A program made the translations under genes and the position numbers. Shown in pieces: positions 17,613 to 26,698 of a stretch of 64,000 nucleotides of DNA. Origin of the DNA: an uncultured Bdellovibrionales bacterium. Its GTDB lineage: Bacteria; Bdellovibrionota; Bdellovibrionia; Bdellovibrionales; UBA1609. The notes under the pieces were generated by a model. It did no database searches, was not told the origin of the DNA, and worked only from the letters and a program-made list of their open reading frames with translations. The stretch covers positions 1 to 64,000 of the forward strand of contig CAILEP010000012.1 in NCBI GenBank assembly GCA_903833275.1, given 5' to 3'. Numbering within the stretch: the first letter of the stretch is position 1; the number at the start of each line of letters is the position of its first letter.

Positions 17613-18430
17613 ACTGAAAACCGGCTTTGCAAATCTTGAAGGCCGAGTTCATCTAAAATCCACTGCAGGCGGTCACGAGCGTGTTTTCGAGGGCCCTCGA
17701 TTTTTTTGGCGACGATAAGTTCATTTTTCATCGAATGGTCGTGGCCGACAAGTTCGGTCACAGTGACTTGATAACCGTGGGCCTCTAGGCGCAAGCAACG
17801 CAGGACATTCGTTAGGTGGCTGCCAAATTCGCGAGTGTGGATGGGGTGGCGCCAAATCTCAGTCAGTGGGCTCGCCAATTGCTTTGATTTATTTAGCCGC
17901 AAAGTCTTTGCAACTTCGGCTTGGCAGCAGGGGACTAAAAGGATGTATTTGGCATTTTTATTGAGCGCAAAATTAATCGCATCGTCGGTGGCGGTGTCAC
18001 AGGCGTGCAAGGCTGTTACGATATCAATCTTTTCCGGAAGCTTTTGTGACTGAATCGATTCGGCGACCGAAACATTCAAAAACGACATATTTTGAAAGCC
18101 AAATTTCTTTTGAAGTTCGCTCGATTTTTTTACCAGCTCGTCGCGGGTTTCGACGCCGTAAACGTGGCCCTTCGTCAGAGACTTGTAGAACAGGTCATAA
18201 ATAATAAAGCCCAAATAAGACTTTCCGGCGCCGTGATCTACGAGATTCAAATCAGCATCCGATTTTTGCAGATCTTTTAGAAGTGGCTCAACAAACCCGT
18301 ACAGGTGATAGACTTGTTTTAACTTTCGACGGCTATCTTGATTGATTTTGCCGTCGCGAGTGAGAATATGTAACTCTTTGAGAAGCTCAATGGATTGGCC
18401 ATCGCGCATTTCTTCTAGTGGCTTTGTCAT
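17609..18430 (-). CDS. Class I SAM-dependent methyltransferase (Methyltransf_32-like)
   Basis: 273 residues from the ATG at 18430. The core has DHGAGKSYLGFIIYDLF (motif I region), VYGVETRDELVKKS and IDIVTALHACDTATDDAINFAL followed by LLVPCCQAE. This HACDTATD...PCCQ arrangement is that of the Methyltransf_32 group (PF13679). The substrate is unknown. Its tight coupling to an rRNA methyltransferase suggests an RNA or translation-factor target, but that is inference. A TTG at 18457 would add nine residues and is less likely. Confidence 0.75.
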   Translation of the reverse strand: MTKPLEEMRDGQSIELLKELHILTRDGKINQDSRRKLKQVYHLYGFVEPLLKDLQKSDADLNLVDHGAGKSYLGFIIYDLFYKSLTKGHVYGVETRDELVKKSSELQKKFGFQNMSFLNVSVAESIQSQKLPEKIDIVTALHACDTATDDAINFALNKNAKYILLVPCCQAEVAKTLRLNKSKQLASPLTEIWRHPIHTREFGSHLTNVLRCLRLEAHGYQVTVTELVGHDHSMKNELIVAKKIEGPRKHARDRLQWILDELGLQDLQSRFSV

Positions 18431-18606
18431 GGCGCCCAATTTAAAGCAAAAAACCAAAGGGGTCTATGGCCCTTTATTGGCTAAAAGGGCTTGTGAAAAA
18501 TGACCCCAAAATTGTCACTCGAAATGGGCTCTGTCTAAAGATTTAACACCTTGAAAGAGCTGGAGAATACCTAAAAGACAGCTCAGCTGGCACTAAAGGT
18601 GCACTA

Positions 18607-19944
18607 GTGTCTTGGGTGAGAAAACTAAGCCCTATTTTTGCCAAGATTTCGAGCGCTTTGATTGCCGTTCAGCTGCTATTCAGCTTGAATTCTGCTTCAG
18701 CCGCTTCGCCATTTGGCATACCGTTTATGAGCTTAGAAAATGCCACCTATGGCTTTGAGTTTGAGTTTAGCAACCCGCTGATTTTGAAAAATTGGAACCC
18801 TAAGAAGGGGCTGATCCCGGGCTATGACGATGCCTATTTTGACGGACGTGAGCCGTTTGATGCTATGCGAATGGCTCATGTTGTTGCACAGCTTTGCGCG
18901 CAATCAAAAGACTGTCAGGTAAAAGAAGAATCCTACAAATATTTTAGAAACGAATTTCGGGTGGTGTTCGCTGACGGCTATTGGATTCGCATAAGCTTTG
19001 ACCCGGCCTGCGTCGAAATTCAGGGCAAACCCCTGACTAAAAAAGAATACCGAGATAAGAGTGAATTACTAGAGAAGTACGTTTTCGAAGCCGCCAAAAA
19101 AGCCGGATTGGTGTTGGATAGAAAAGAAGGTATGGGCCATTTTAATATTGGTGCTCAATCGGCGTTTGGGCGAGATGAGGTCAACGGACTCAGGTTCTTA
19201 AGTTACTTTGTCGACTTTCAAAATCACCCAGAATTGTCAATGGGCGCCATTGGCAAAGATGTTGGCGGCAATTCGCCAACCCTGACCGTGCTGCACCCTT
19301 CGCAATCGGCGGCGTTACAAGCTCTGGTCACCGGAGTCGTTAAAAGAAAATATAAATTGAGCGCCGTGGCGGCTTATATTAATCGATATGTCTACACCCA
19401 CACTCTCGATAATTTGAGCGCCCAAAATAACCAACTTGATCGCCGCGAGAGTCAGCACAACCAAGCGATCACGGTCGAAGATTTTGAGAAATTTTCTCGC
19501 AAGCAATTTGCCGATAAGATTGATTTGCCTATGGAGATCAGGCCCATTTTTGCCCAAGAATCAATCGAGCAGTTTATTTTGCAAATCGAATTATTTGAGC
19601 TTCGAAATAATTTTTTGGCAGGCCGGGGCTATCCTTTGAAGTTTTTGAATCTAAAGAAAAATCGTTTTTCGAAGAGCGAACTGGTTTCGCGTTTTTACGT
19701 TTACGTGACTGAGGCGGGCGGGGACTTCGAGCATTTTAAGCCACTGTTACATAAGTCTTTGCGTAATATTGCGCCCGACAAATTCGTTCTGACTGGGCAT
19801 CTCGACCTCAAGCGTTCTGAAGATTTGAAGTTAGCCAAGCTTCATGCTCCTTACATTGCGACCTCGAGTTGGGTTCGCGAACGCTTTTTGAAGCTTTTTT
19901 CAGATTTAGAGAGTTGTCTGGGGCTTCTCAGTTCAAGCCATTGA
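18607..19944 (+). CDS. Exported protein with carboxylate-amine-ligase-like motifs
   Basis: 445 residues starting at a GTG with AAAGGTG upstream and a signal peptide (ending NSASA-AS). The mature protein opens with YGFEFEFSNP (from residue 48) and later has GMGHFNIGAQSAFG, PELSMGAIGKDVGGNS and LPMEIRPIFAQES. This resembles the G-E-x-E-F, H-containing strand and E-x-R pattern of the glutamate-cysteine-ligase/amidoligase fold. Those enzymes are cytosolic and use ATP, so an exported member would be odd; it may have lost activity or act before export. No neighbour explains it. The family assignment is from motif resemblance only. Confidence 0.5.
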   Translation: MSWVRKLSPIFAKISSALIAVQLLFSLNSASAASPFGIPFMSLENATYGFEFEFSNPLILKNWNPKKGLIPGYDDAYFDGREPFDAMRMAHVVAQLCAQSKDCQVKEESYKYFRNEFRVVFADGYWIRISFDPACVEIQGKPLTKKEYRDKSELLEKYVFEAAKKAGLVLDRKEGMGHFNIGAQSAFGRDEVNGLRFLSYFVDFQNHPELSMGAIGKDVGGNSPTLTVLHPSQSAALQALVTGVVKRKYKLSAVAAYINRYVYTHTLDNLSAQNNQLDRRESQHNQAITVEDFEKFSRKQFADKIDLPMEIRPIFAQESIEQFILQIELFELRNNFLAGRGYPLKFLNLKKNRFSKSELVSRFYVYVTEAGGDFEHFKPLLHKSLRNIAPDKFVLTGHLDLKRSEDLKLAKLHAPYIATSSWVRERFLKLFSDLESCLGLLSSSH

Positions 19945-19970
19945 AATACTTCACAAACGGCTATATAAGG

Positions 19971-19990
19971 TTTCAACTTCGAGGTTGAAA
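19971..19990 (+). promoter_or_regulatory. Hairpin or operator at the bdh ribosome-binding site
   Basis: A perfect 7-base inverted repeat (TTTCAAC 19971-19977, GTTGAAA 19984-19990) with a six-base loop. It contains the GAGG ribosome-binding site and the first base of the ATG of the 3-hydroxybutyrate dehydrogenase gene. It could restrict translation or serve as a small repressor site. Seven base pairs could also arise by chance. Confidence 0.35.
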
Positions 19991-20790
19991 TGTTGAATAA
20001 TAAGAATGCCAACGGCACGACCAAAATCGCTTTGATAACGGGGTCGTCGAGCGGCATCGGCTGGGCCATCGCTGAGCATTTTGCAAAAAGTGGATTGACC
20101 ATTTGGCTTCATGGCGTCGAGCCGAAGCCGGCACTTGAAGACCGAGCCATTTTTTTGCGCACTACTTACGCAGTTGAAGTCGAGACCTTTTCAGTGGATC
20201 TCAGTAGCCCCAGTGCTCTCGAAACTTTTGCCGAAGAGCTGACGGCGCGTGAGGCGATGGATGTTTTGGTTAACAATGCCGGGCTTCAGCACGTGGCCCC
20301 AATTGAGAAATTTGAAATTGAAAAGTGGAATAAACTTTTGCACGTGCACCTGACCGCGGCCTTTCGACTGATTCAAGTCGCCCTGCCCAACATGCGAAAA
20401 AACAGCTGGGGGCGCATTATCAATATGAGCTCAGTGCATGGGCTCGTGGCGTCTGAGCAAAAAGCAGCTTACGTAGCCGCGAAGCATGGGCTGATTGGGT
20501 TAACCAAAGCCGTCGCGCTTGAAACTGCCGGGGCTGGTATAACCTGCAATGCTATTTGCCCAGGGTGGGTGAGAACTCCGTTGGTCGAGCGTCAAATTGA
20601 AGACCGGGCCAAGGCGTCAGGTCGAGATTTTGAGGTCGAAGCCAGTGCTTTATTAGAAGAAAAGCAACCGTCGAAACGATTCACTGAGCTTGAACACATA
20701 GCGGGTTTGACCCAGTTTCTCTGCTCAGAAGCGGCGAGTAATATCACTGGCTCGAGTATACCGGTCGATGGCGCCTGGCTCGCGCAATAG
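19990..20790 (+). CDS. bdh: D-3-hydroxybutyrate dehydrogenase (SDR family)
   Basis: 266 residues of a classical short-chain dehydrogenase. The NAD site is TGSSSGIGWAIA, followed by NNAG. The catalytic Ser/Tyr/Lys lie in NMSSVHGL and YVAAKHG, and the family-typical AICPGWVRTPLVE, QPSKRF and SSIPVDGAW match bacterial 3-hydroxybutyrate dehydrogenases. It oxidises 3-hydroxybutyrate to acetoacetate, the substrate of the ScoAB transferase encoded at 26.7-28.1 kb. The two gene sets are about 6 kb apart, so they are not one operon. Confidence 0.92.
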   Translation: MLNNKNANGTTKIALITGSSSGIGWAIAEHFAKSGLTIWLHGVEPKPALEDRAIFLRTTYAVEVETFSVDLSSPSALETFAEELTAREAMDVLVNNAGLQHVAPIEKFEIEKWNKLLHVHLTAAFRLIQVALPNMRKNSWGRIINMSSVHGLVASEQKAAYVAAKHGLIGLTKAVALETAGAGITCNAICPGWVRTPLVERQIEDRAKASGRDFEVEASALLEEKQPSKRFTELEHIAGLTQFLCSEAASNITGSSIPVDGAWLAQ

Positions 20791-20887
20791 GTAACCCTGC
20801 AGAGCGTCGGCATCGAGCTGCCCGCTGGCGTCAATCTAGCTCTTGGTCGAGTCAATTTAAGTCCTAAAATCACCGATCAGTTTAGTG

Positions 20888-21580
20888 ATGAATACCAATG
20901 TTTTCGTAGTGTTCACTCTTAGTCTCACCCTCGCTTTCAGCTATTTTTATACTGAGCTGCGAGAGTTTTACAGCCCCACAAAGGGGTTGCGGGCCGAGGT
21001 GCATGCTCTTGAACACAAAGTTCAAGAAGAGAAATTTAAGCAACTTGTTCTGTCGTATGAGTTTTTCGATTTTCGTGATTATGTTGCGACCCTATTGCCA
21101 AAAGCCATTCGAGAAAAGGGCGGCGAAGAGACCGAGAAAAGTTACCCGCTGCGTTCGCTAGCGAGTGTCGTGCAAAAACAAACAAACGAAAAGTTAAGCG
21201 TCGAAAAAGCCAAAATGATTTTCGAGTCGGCTAAAAAGCTTTTTCGCGACCAGAAATTTGAAGATGCAAGCAAGTCGCTTACGGCGCTTATAAAAAACCA
21301 CCCTTATTCGGCGTATTTGCCCGAGGCGATGTTTCTGTTGGTTGAAAGTCACTTTCAGCTTCGTCAGTACGATCGATGCATCCCATGGGTGAACCAAATG
21401 ATCGAGATCTACCCCGAGAATGAGCTGACCGGGTATGCCATGGTTCGGCTCGGTAAGATCTTCGAACATCAGGATCGCCACGAAGAGGCTATGGATATTT
21501 ACAAGACGATAATCAAATCGTTTCCGCAAAGAGATTTAGCGGGGGTTGCAGACAACGCCCTTCGCGCCGAGCAGTTATGA
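20888..21580 (+). CDS. Membrane-anchored TPR protein
   Basis: 230 residues (ATG 20888; the GTG at 20885 is possible). An N-terminal hydrophobic segment (VFVVFTLSLTLAFSYFY) without a lipobox anchors it. A charged helical part follows, then C-terminal TPR-like repeats such as AKKLFRDQKFEDASKSLTAL, FLLVESHFQLRQYDRCIPWV and KIFEHQDRHEEAMDIYKTII. This layout resembles YbgF/BamD-like envelope TPR proteins. Its stop overlaps the ATG of the next gene (ATGA at 21577), so the two products probably work together. Confidence 0.75.
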   Translation: MNTNVFVVFTLSLTLAFSYFYTELREFYSPTKGLRAEVHALEHKVQEEKFKQLVLSYEFFDFRDYVATLLPKAIREKGGEETEKSYPLRSLASVVQKQTNEKLSVEKAKMIFESAKKLFRDQKFEDASKSLTALIKNHPYSAYLPEAMFLLVESHFQLRQYDRCIPWVNQMIEIYPENELTGYAMVRLGKIFEHQDRHEEAMDIYKTIIKSFPQRDLAGVADNALRAEQL

Positions 21581-22347
21581 AGCGGGCGCACTCTTTACAG
21601 CTCCTATTAGCGCTTTTCGTTTTCACCCTTGACGTGAAGGTTCGGGCTCGGGTTATTGAGTTGCCACATGGCTGCGTTAAGGGTGAAGCGGCGTGTGCCG
21701 TGCTCAACCTATCAGGTGTCTTGAAAAAGAAAATGGTATGGGGCGATCTGCGAGTGAGCGAGGGCGGTTCTTACCTGATTACTTCAGCCAATCAATTGCG
21801 TCTCATTCGTGGCCACTTTTTTGTTGAGGCTCATGAGCCCATCGAAGTTTCGACGCTCTACGGGGTTTTTAAAGTCAAATTTGGCCGCGCCTTTTTCGAC
21901 GTTCGAGATCAAATCGTGAATTTCACAAATGTGTCATCGAGCGATTTCAAATATCAGCCTCGCGGTGATCAGCAGGACTATGAGTTGCCAGTCGGGTTCG
22001 CGAATTACCTAACGCTTATTTCAACCAATGGGGCTGCCGAAGCTGGTTACCCCAAGATCGCTGAGTTGAAGCCGTTGGTTAAAGGGTGGGGCGGGCTCTA
22101 CGGCCAAGGCGAAATCGCTACATTTAAAAGTCAGCTGAATACTTTTGCGCTTGTCTGGACTAAGGCCCAAAAGATCGTGGGGCCATGGTACACCGACACA
22201 GTTAACCGCGAAATTGCGGCGGAGAAGGCCGAAGAAGCTCGTTTGGCAGCCATTCGAGCTAGACAAAGAGCTGAGAGCGAACACTGGCGCGCCCTGTTTC
22301 GCGACCGAAATTTTGTCGGCGTTGACCCCGGCGATACCCACGACTAG
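21577..22347 (+). CDS. Exported protein, possibly FecR-like beta domain
   Basis: 256 residues with a signal peptide (HSLQLLLALFVFTLDVKVRA). The middle (GSYLITSANQLRLIRGHFFVEAHEPIEV... KVKFGRAFFDVRDQIVNFTNV) has the repeated beta-strand feel of FecR-type domains. A charged helical tail (EIAAEKAEEARLAAIRARQRAE) ends the protein. Two cysteines sit near the N terminus (HGCVKGEAACAV). It is translationally coupled to the TPR protein upstream. The FecR resemblance is weak, and I assign no function. Confidence 0.65.
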   Translation: MKRAHSLQLLLALFVFTLDVKVRARVIELPHGCVKGEAACAVLNLSGVLKKKMVWGDLRVSEGGSYLITSANQLRLIRGHFFVEAHEPIEVSTLYGVFKVKFGRAFFDVRDQIVNFTNVSSSDFKYQPRGDQQDYELPVGFANYLTLISTNGAAEAGYPKIAELKPLVKGWGGLYGQGEIATFKSQLNTFALVWTKAQKIVGPWYTDTVNREIAAEKAEEARLAAIRARQRAESEHWRALFRDRNFVGVDPGDTHD

Positions 22348-22457
22348 ACCAAAATTCAAACCTTCCGAAATTCGATCAAAAATACCAATGACCGTGTTAA
22401 CATTAGGGGTAGCTAAGCCTCAGTTTTTTATCTAATTCTGACTAAGGGGAGACAAGG

Positions 22458-24128
22458 ATGTCATCCGTAAATTCAGCAAGCGGTCGCAATGACCAAAACG
22501 ATGAAATTCGCAAGATGCGAGAAGACTATCGTAAGAAAGAAGCCGAGCTCATCAAAAAGCAAAATAAAGAAATTGCGGCGCTTAACCAAAAGCATGATGA
22601 AGAATTAGGTAAGGCCGAAAAGCAGCATGCCAGTGACCTCGGTGTTTCGCGTGAGAAGACACAAGAGGCGATCACTCAACGCGATGCTAAGTATCAAAAA
22701 GAAATTGAAGATCTTCGTAAAATGCAAGCCAAGCAACTTGAGCGGCTGACGGCTGAGAATCAGGTCAAAATCGAAACCCAGCGGTCGACTTCCGACAGCG
22801 AAAAGGGCGACGCAACCTTAGCCAAAAATGACCGCGAGCAAGATTTGTTAAAAAAATACAACCAACAGGCTTCGCAGTACGAAAACAAATTTGCGGATCA
22901 AGTGCAGACGCTTCGTCAAGATGAGGCTGAGTCTATTAATCATCAAAAAGAAATGTTGAATAAAAAACACGAAGCAGAGACCAACCAAATGCGTGATGAG
23001 CGCAATAGGCGGGTGGCCGCTCTCGAGAGCGAAAATCGCGAACTTTACAGCACAAGTTCGCAGCGGATCAAAGATCAAGAAGTCAGGCACTTCGCGGACA
23101 ATCGCCGCATGCAAGATGCTCATATGGCCACGATGAGAAAAGAAGAGATGGCGCAAAATCAAATGAATGACGAAAATCGCGAAGGCTACCAAGAAAGCGT
23201 TCGCGACCTGCGCAGTCGATTTGCGAAAGAGCACGACCGTGAAGTGGCCAGCGGCAATAGCGATCGAGAGAAATTTCATTCGGACGTAAGCGGCCGAATC
23301 GACGGTCAGGTCAATCGGTTGGAGCATGAGTTGGTTCAGGCTCGAGATCAGAACGTTTTGCAAGAAACGAAATCGAATGCAAAAAACAATCGCGAAATGC
23401 GCAATCTGCAAGATTCTTACCAAACCAAATACGACATTCTTGATAAAAATAAACAACAGATTCTAGATGAGGCAAATGACCGCATCGCCGCAAAAGTCAA
23501 AGTTGTGCATGGCGAAACCGACAAGCAAATGGCCACAAATACGCGCTACTATATAGATCAAATGGAGGTTGGTAATTTTAAAAATCGCCAAGCCCGCGAG
23601 CAAATGGAGACTGATTTTGCGGCTCGTCAGAAGTATCAAGAGGCGCAGGGTAATAGCCGAGTTGATAAAATTCGTGGCGAAAGCCAAAATGCTGAGATTG
23701 AGTTGAAGTCGAATTTTGACATGAACACTGAAGTTCAAAAGGCTGGATTCGAAGAAAAGAAAAAAGACATCGTTTACAATCTTGAAAAAGACAAAAACTC
23801 TTCGCTATCAAGACTGCACAATCAAGCCCTCAAGCAAGAAGTAGAAAGTCAGCAGACTCTTGCCTCAGTTGTGAATAAATATGAAAAACGCATTTCTGAG
23901 ATGTCAGATCAGATATTGCGTGAGCGCCGGTTGCGCGACAATCATGAGCGCCAGGTCTTAAAGGGGCTTAATCGTGAGCACGAGACCGAAATGGAGTCTT
24001 TGCAGATGAAGTACGAAGATCGCGCAAAACAGGTCGAAGTCGCTCACAATCGAGATTTGAAGGATGTTGACCGTCGCAGCCAACAAAAGCTTGATGAAGT
24101 TTTGACAAGCGTAAAGAAACAAACGTAG
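22458..24128 (+). CDS. Long cytoplasmic coiled-coil protein
   Basis: 556 residues with no signal peptide or membrane segment. The whole length is very rich in Glu, Lys, Gln, Arg and Asn in heptad-like order (AALNQKHDEELGKAEKQHA; REMRNLQDSYQTKYDILDKN). It should form a long rod and could be a filament or scaffold protein. Bdellovibrio is known to have a coiled-coil cytoskeletal protein (Ccp), but I cannot say this is it. AAGGGGAGACAAGG precedes the ATG, so expression may be high. It ends ten bases before the pyruvate kinase gene on the same strand. Confidence 0.8.
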   Translation: MSSVNSASGRNDQNDEIRKMREDYRKKEAELIKKQNKEIAALNQKHDEELGKAEKQHASDLGVSREKTQEAITQRDAKYQKEIEDLRKMQAKQLERLTAENQVKIETQRSTSDSEKGDATLAKNDREQDLLKKYNQQASQYENKFADQVQTLRQDEAESINHQKEMLNKKHEAETNQMRDERNRRVAALESENRELYSTSSQRIKDQEVRHFADNRRMQDAHMATMRKEEMAQNQMNDENREGYQESVRDLRSRFAKEHDREVASGNSDREKFHSDVSGRIDGQVNRLEHELVQARDQNVLQETKSNAKNNREMRNLQDSYQTKYDILDKNKQQILDEANDRIAAKVKVVHGETDKQMATNTRYYIDQMEVGNFKNRQAREQMETDFAARQKYQEAQGNSRVDKIRGESQNAEIELKSNFDMNTEVQKAGFEEKKKDIVYNLEKDKNSSLSRLHNQALKQEVESQQTLASVVNKYEKRISEMSDQILRERRLRDNHERQVLKGLNREHETEMESLQMKYEDRAKQVEVAHNRDLKDVDRRSQQKLDEVLTSVKKQT

Positions 24129-24138
24129 ACTTGCCGGT

Positions 24139-25608
24139 ATGCTATCAGAACGTCGCACTAAAATTGTGGCCACTATCGGCCCGGCCACTAGATCACGCGA
24201 AAATCTCGAGAAGGCTATCCGTGCCGGCATGAATGTGGCGCGCCTCAATTTTTCGCATGGCGCGCACGCTGAGCATTTACAAGTTATCAAAGACCTTCGT
24301 TCGCTCTCAATTGAATTGAACGCCCCGGTGGCCATCTTACAAGATTTGCAAGGCCCCAAGGTTCGTGTGGGCCGCCTTAAAGATGGGCAGGTGACGCTTG
24401 TTGAGGGCAGCGACATCATTATCTCAACTCGTGTCGAATTGGGTGATGCTAAGGTTATCCCGACCGATTTTAAAGAGCTGCCTGAGTCATGCAAAGAAGG
24501 CACTCGTATTTTGCTCGATGATGGCCTTTTAGAGGTCGTCGTTAAAAAGGTCGAAGGCACTGAGGTTCATTGTAAAGTTATTTTCGGCGGAGTGCTAAAA
24601 GATCGCAAAGGGATGAATTTGCCGGGCGCTAGTTTGCCGGTTGAGTGCATGACCGATAAAGACCTTGAAGATCTCGAATTCGGTCTCGCCAATAACGTTG
24701 ATTACGTGGCGTTGAGCTTTGTTAGACGCGGTAGTGATATTCAGAAGTTGCGCGAGCTGATTCAGGCCAAATGCCCCAGTACCCGTATTATTGCAAAAAT
24801 TGAAATGCTCGAGGCTTTGCAGAACTTGCACGAGATCGTTATGTTGAGCGACGGAGTCATGGTAGCGCGCGGCGATTTGGCGGTTGAAATTGGCCAGACG
24901 CTGTTGCCGCAGAAGCAAAAGCAAATTATCGCGCTTTGCAACGAGTTAGGTCGACCTGTAATCACCGCGACCCAAATGCTCGATTCGATGGTTGAGAATC
25001 AGCGCCCCACGCGGGCTGAGATTACAGACGTGGCCAACGCTGTGCTGGATGGTTCTGATGCCACGATGTTGTCGGCCGAAAGTGCGAGCGGCAAATATCC
25101 GTTTCGCTGCATCTCAACTATGCATGACATTATTTTAGAGGTCGAAAGATCGAGCGATCTTTATTACGATATTTCTCTCGAGCGAGAGTTTTTTGATGTG
25201 GCTGAAACCATTGGTGCCAGTGCGTCGCTTTCAGCTTTGAAGCTCGATTCTCCGGCGATTGTTTGCCTTTCGACGACAGGCAAAACGGCCATGTTGATTT
25301 CTCACTTTCGGCCAAAAGCCAAAATAGTGGCTGTGACACACGTGCCCGAGACTCTCAATCGCCTCGAACTTGTTTGGGGGATTCAAACTTTGTTGATCAA
25401 CCCCTATAAAAACAGCGAAGAGGCGATGGAGCAAATTGAAGACAAACTTCTACAGTATGGGATCTGCAAGCCTGGCGATAAAATCATTTTGACTCTCGGG
25501 TTGCCAGTTCACCAAGCTGCGAAAACCAACACCATGCGAGTGTTCACGATTGGAGCAGGGCGAGGCGCTAAGATCAAGAAGTCCGATCTGCCCCTTAGAT
25601 TTCAGTAG
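24139..25608 (+). CDS. pyk: Pyruvate kinase
   Basis: 489 residues. It transfers phosphate from phosphoenolpyruvate to ADP in the last step of glycolysis. Intact motifs are RTKIVATIGPATRS, GMNVARLNFSHG, QDLQGPKVRVG, IIAKIEMLEALQNL (catalytic lysine), MVARGDLAVEIG and TATQMLDSMVENQRPTRAE, with the usual C-terminal domain. It lies ten bases after the coiled-coil gene and may share its transcript. It ends 22 bases from the convergent cNMP-binding-protein gene. Confidence 0.97.
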   Translation: MLSERRTKIVATIGPATRSRENLEKAIRAGMNVARLNFSHGAHAEHLQVIKDLRSLSIELNAPVAILQDLQGPKVRVGRLKDGQVTLVEGSDIIISTRVELGDAKVIPTDFKELPESCKEGTRILLDDGLLEVVVKKVEGTEVHCKVIFGGVLKDRKGMNLPGASLPVECMTDKDLEDLEFGLANNVDYVALSFVRRGSDIQKLRELIQAKCPSTRIIAKIEMLEALQNLHEIVMLSDGVMVARGDLAVEIGQTLLPQKQKQIIALCNELGRPVITATQMLDSMVENQRPTRAEITDVANAVLDGSDATMLSAESASGKYPFRCISTMHDIILEVERSSDLYYDISLEREFFDVAETIGASASLSALKLDSPAIVCLSTTGKTAMLISHFRPKAKIVAVTHVPETLNRLELVWGIQTLLINPYKNSEEAMEQIEDKLLQYGICKPGDKIILTLGLPVHQAAKTNTMRVFTIGAGRGAKIKKSDLPLRFQ

Positions 25609-25630
25609 CTTAATCAGCCGATTTTAATTT

Positions 25631-26617
25631 TTAGCCTGGTATTTTTGAGAGCGCAAAAATGATTTCCCAATAGGGCTGAAGAATTTCGACATCTTTTAGT
25701 ACGTATTTTTGGGTCAGAATGCCACCGTTGCCCGATTGTTTATCTTGCACAAGTTTTTTCTCAACTAGAGAGTCGGTGTCGTTAACGCCAACAAGATAGC
25801 CAAGGTCTTTCATTGAATTATTCTGCATCTCGGTCAGATTGATTTCGACGACACCCTTGTCGTTGGCCAAAACTTTGCGCCCGTAAAAGAGCAGTGCCTT
25901 GAGCGCTGGCATTTCTTTTTCAACGAGGGTGATTCGCTTTGATTCATCTTTAAATAAATAATCATTGTAATAGTCGACAAAACGGGCGAGCTGTTCGTGT
26001 TTGAGCACCGTGACTTTTTTGCGGCCCTCGCCGATATCTTCAACCTTCATAAGGCCAAGGCCTTGAAGAGCTTCCATCATTTTATCAAGTTTGTTCGTCG
26101 GTGTTTGAAAAATCTGAATGCAATAGTTGCGAAGTGTTGTGTAGGGTATCAACAGCGCGTCGCCTTCTTTTTCTCCGCATTTATAGGTGACGAGCGCAAT
26201 AATGGCGCACAGGCGTGTGACCAAATAGGGTGTAAATGCGGTGGCGTCTGAATGCGATTCTCTTTCGAGATTTTTAATTTTCGCATTGGCATCGCGCAAT
26301 TTGCCATTGATGTTTTTGACCATCGCCTTCAGCCATTCTGGGAAGGTTTTAAACTGTGCGTAGAGCGCAGAGAAGGGGAGGATAATAACCGTTGAATCTT
26401 GTTTGGCGCGAGCGCCTGCAGAGCGTGGCTTGTTATCAAAGAACGCCATCTCGCCGAGCATTTCACCCGGGCCGAGATCGGCAAGTTCTACTTCACCCGC
26501 GCCCTTAGCTTTGGTGATTGAGATGCGCCCCTTCTTGATCACGTACATCGAATCTGAAGGGTCACCTTCGCGAAAAAGTAGATCGCCTTTTTTGAATTCT
26601 TTGAGCTGGCCTGACAC
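25631..26617 (-). CDS. Cyclic-nucleotide-binding-domain protein
   Basis: 328 residues beginning at a GTG with AGGAG eight bases upstream. Residues ~8-120 form a cyclic-nucleotide-binding domain: LLFREGDPSDSMYVIKKGRI, then the phosphate-binding cassette GEMLGEMAFFDNKPRSAGARA with its Glu and Arg. The remaining ~200 residues have helical segments and an acidic/basic mix (NYCIQIFQTPTNKLDKMMEALQGLGLM) that could hold one or more winged-helix-like units, but no clear CRP helix-turn-helix is seen. It is probably a cAMP- or c-di-GMP-responsive regulator. The output is unknown. Confidence 0.75.
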   Translation of the reverse strand: MSGQLKEFKKGDLLFREGDPSDSMYVIKKGRISITKAKGAGEVELADLGPGEMLGEMAFFDNKPRSAGARAKQDSTVIILPFSALYAQFKTFPEWLKAMVKNINGKLRDANAKIKNLERESHSDATAFTPYLVTRLCAIIALVTYKCGEKEGDALLIPYTTLRNYCIQIFQTPTNKLDKMMEALQGLGLMKVEDIGEGRKKVTVLKHEQLARFVDYYNDYLFKDESKRITLVEKEMPALKALLFYGRKVLANDKGVVEINLTEMQNNSMKDLGYLVGVNDTDSLVEKKLVQDKQSGNGGILTQKYVLKDVEILQPYWEIIFALSKIPG

Positions 26618-26698
26618 TAATTACTCCTCATAATTATTATGCTATGAGAAGTCGAAATTAGTACTGGACTCTCGTCGAGAGTTTTGGGCTGTGGGCGA

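Noticed and set aside
22848-23456. A 202-codon frame on the minus strand in the coiled-coil gene
   Set aside because: It is the shadow of a biased coding strand (rich in Glu/Lys codons) and reads as repetitive hydrophobic sequence.
23958-24560. A 200-codon minus-strand frame across the coiled-coil/pyk junction
   Set aside because: It runs antisense to two well-supported genes and has low-complexity Ser/Arg content typical of shadow frames.
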